The position numbers and the translations under genes were made by a program. A stretch of DNA of 6,658 nucleotides, taken from assembly GCA_025054905.1 (NCBI GenBank), contig JANWZF010000251.1, positions 1-6,658 on the forward strand. The letters run 5' to 3'. The notes below the pieces were generated by a model that was given only the letters and a program-made list of their open reading frames with translations, was not told the DNA's origin and ran no database searches. Of this stretch, positions 6,261 to 6,658 are shown in pieces. The first letter of the stretch is position 1; every line of letters starts with the position of its first letter. The DNA comes from Tepidimonas sp. (GTDB lineage: Bacteria > Pseudomonadota > Gammaproteobacteria > Burkholderiales > Burkholderiaceae_C).

Positions 6261-6658
6261 CCCCCGTTCATGCCTCGACCAACGCCACCCCTTGCACCAG
6301 CGCGGCCGCGCAGGGGCGCCCGGGTCCGGCACGGGGCCCTGCGCACGAAGCCGACGCCTCAAGCCCCGCCGACCTGTTCGCGCGGCTGCTGGCCGATCTG
6401 CAAGCCCCCGCCGAGGTGCCGTCTGACCCCGCGGCCAGTCCGTCTGAGCCTGCCGTCATGCATTCGACCGACGACCGGCGTGACCACGCCCTTCCGGAAG
6501 AAGCCTCCCCGTTACTAACAACGTTGTCTGGGGGCTACGACGCCATGATGGCTAGCGCCACTGCGGGCACCTCACCATTGCCGACAACACCGTGGGGGCT
6601 GGCCATGCCCACCCCGGTGACCGCGATGGATCTCAGCCCCAACACAGCGGGCGACGAC
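6257..6658 (+). CDS. fliK: Flagellar hook-length control protein FliK, N-terminal part (runs off window)
   Basis: An open frame of 134 codons starts at ATG 6257 and reaches the window end without a stop. FliK is exported during hook assembly, measures hook length and switches the export gate protein FlhB from rod/hook to filament substrates. The visible part is low-complexity, rich in Ala, Pro, Ser, Thr and Asp, with one hydrophobic segment (DLFARLLADLQAP, from residue 39) typical of FliK N-termini. The conserved C-terminal switch domain lies beyond the window. The ATG overlaps the fliJ stop as ATGA and is preceded by GGAGGA at 6246-6251 with five bases of spacing, which makes the start firm. 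The identity rests on operon position, start signal and composition rather than on a diagnostic motif. A patch of codons rare for this DNA lies at 6512-6529. Confidence 0.88.
   Translation, partial: MTPVHASTNATPCTSAAAQGRPGPARGPAHEADASSPADLFARLLADLQAPAEVPSDPAASPSEPAVMHSTDDRRDHALPEEASPLLTTLSGGYDAMMASATAGTSPLPTTPWGLAMPTPVTAMDLSPNTAGDD

Noticed and set aside
1..6658. CRISPR array, insertion sequence, tRNA, defence or other accessory system
   Set aside because: No repeat-spacer pattern, transposase, terminal inverted repeats or tRNA-like fold was seen. Nearly all bases are accounted for by standard flagellar genes.

Overview
This window is a stretch of a bacterial flagellar gene cluster. Its very high GC content, its codon use and the style of its FliF, FliG and FliI proteins suggest a betaproteobacterium of the order Burkholderiales (Comamonadaceae-like). 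That placement is inferred from protein style, since no marker gene is present.

Layout. Positions 2-274 (+) hold the 3' end of fliT, a flagellar export chaperone gene whose start lies outside the window. It runs convergently into fliE (669-298, minus strand), with only 23 bases between the two stop codons. A 172-base gap (670-841) separates fliE from the divergent fliF and should carry the promoters for both directions. From 842 to the window end the plus strand is one compact operon: fliF (842-2599), fliG (2630-3631), fliH (3618-4349), fliI (4339-5793), fliJ (5790-6260) and the first 134 codons of fliK (6257 to beyond 6658). After the 30-base fliF-fliG gap, every junction overlaps, by 14, 11, 4 and 4 bases. 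This points to one transcript with translational coupling.

How the genes work together. FliF forms the MS ring in the inner membrane, and FliG docks on its cytoplasmic tail as the torque-generating rotor protein. FliE is the adaptor between the MS ring and the rod. FliH, FliI and FliJ form the soluble ATPase complex of the flagellar type III export apparatus. FliT chaperones the filament cap FliD and in enterics also contacts FliI and FliJ. FliK is the secreted hook-length ruler.

The gene order fliE<>fliFGHIJK is the classical one, and every complete gene is intact with its key residues present. I found no previously undescribed system. The points worth a second look are small: a weak fliF start site with a short palindrome in front of it, a C7 tract in fliJ that could fuse FliJ to FliK by a one-base gain, an A6G5 run in fliF, low-complexity insertions in FliE and FliF, a GxxxG ladder in FliH, and a rare-codon patch in fliK.
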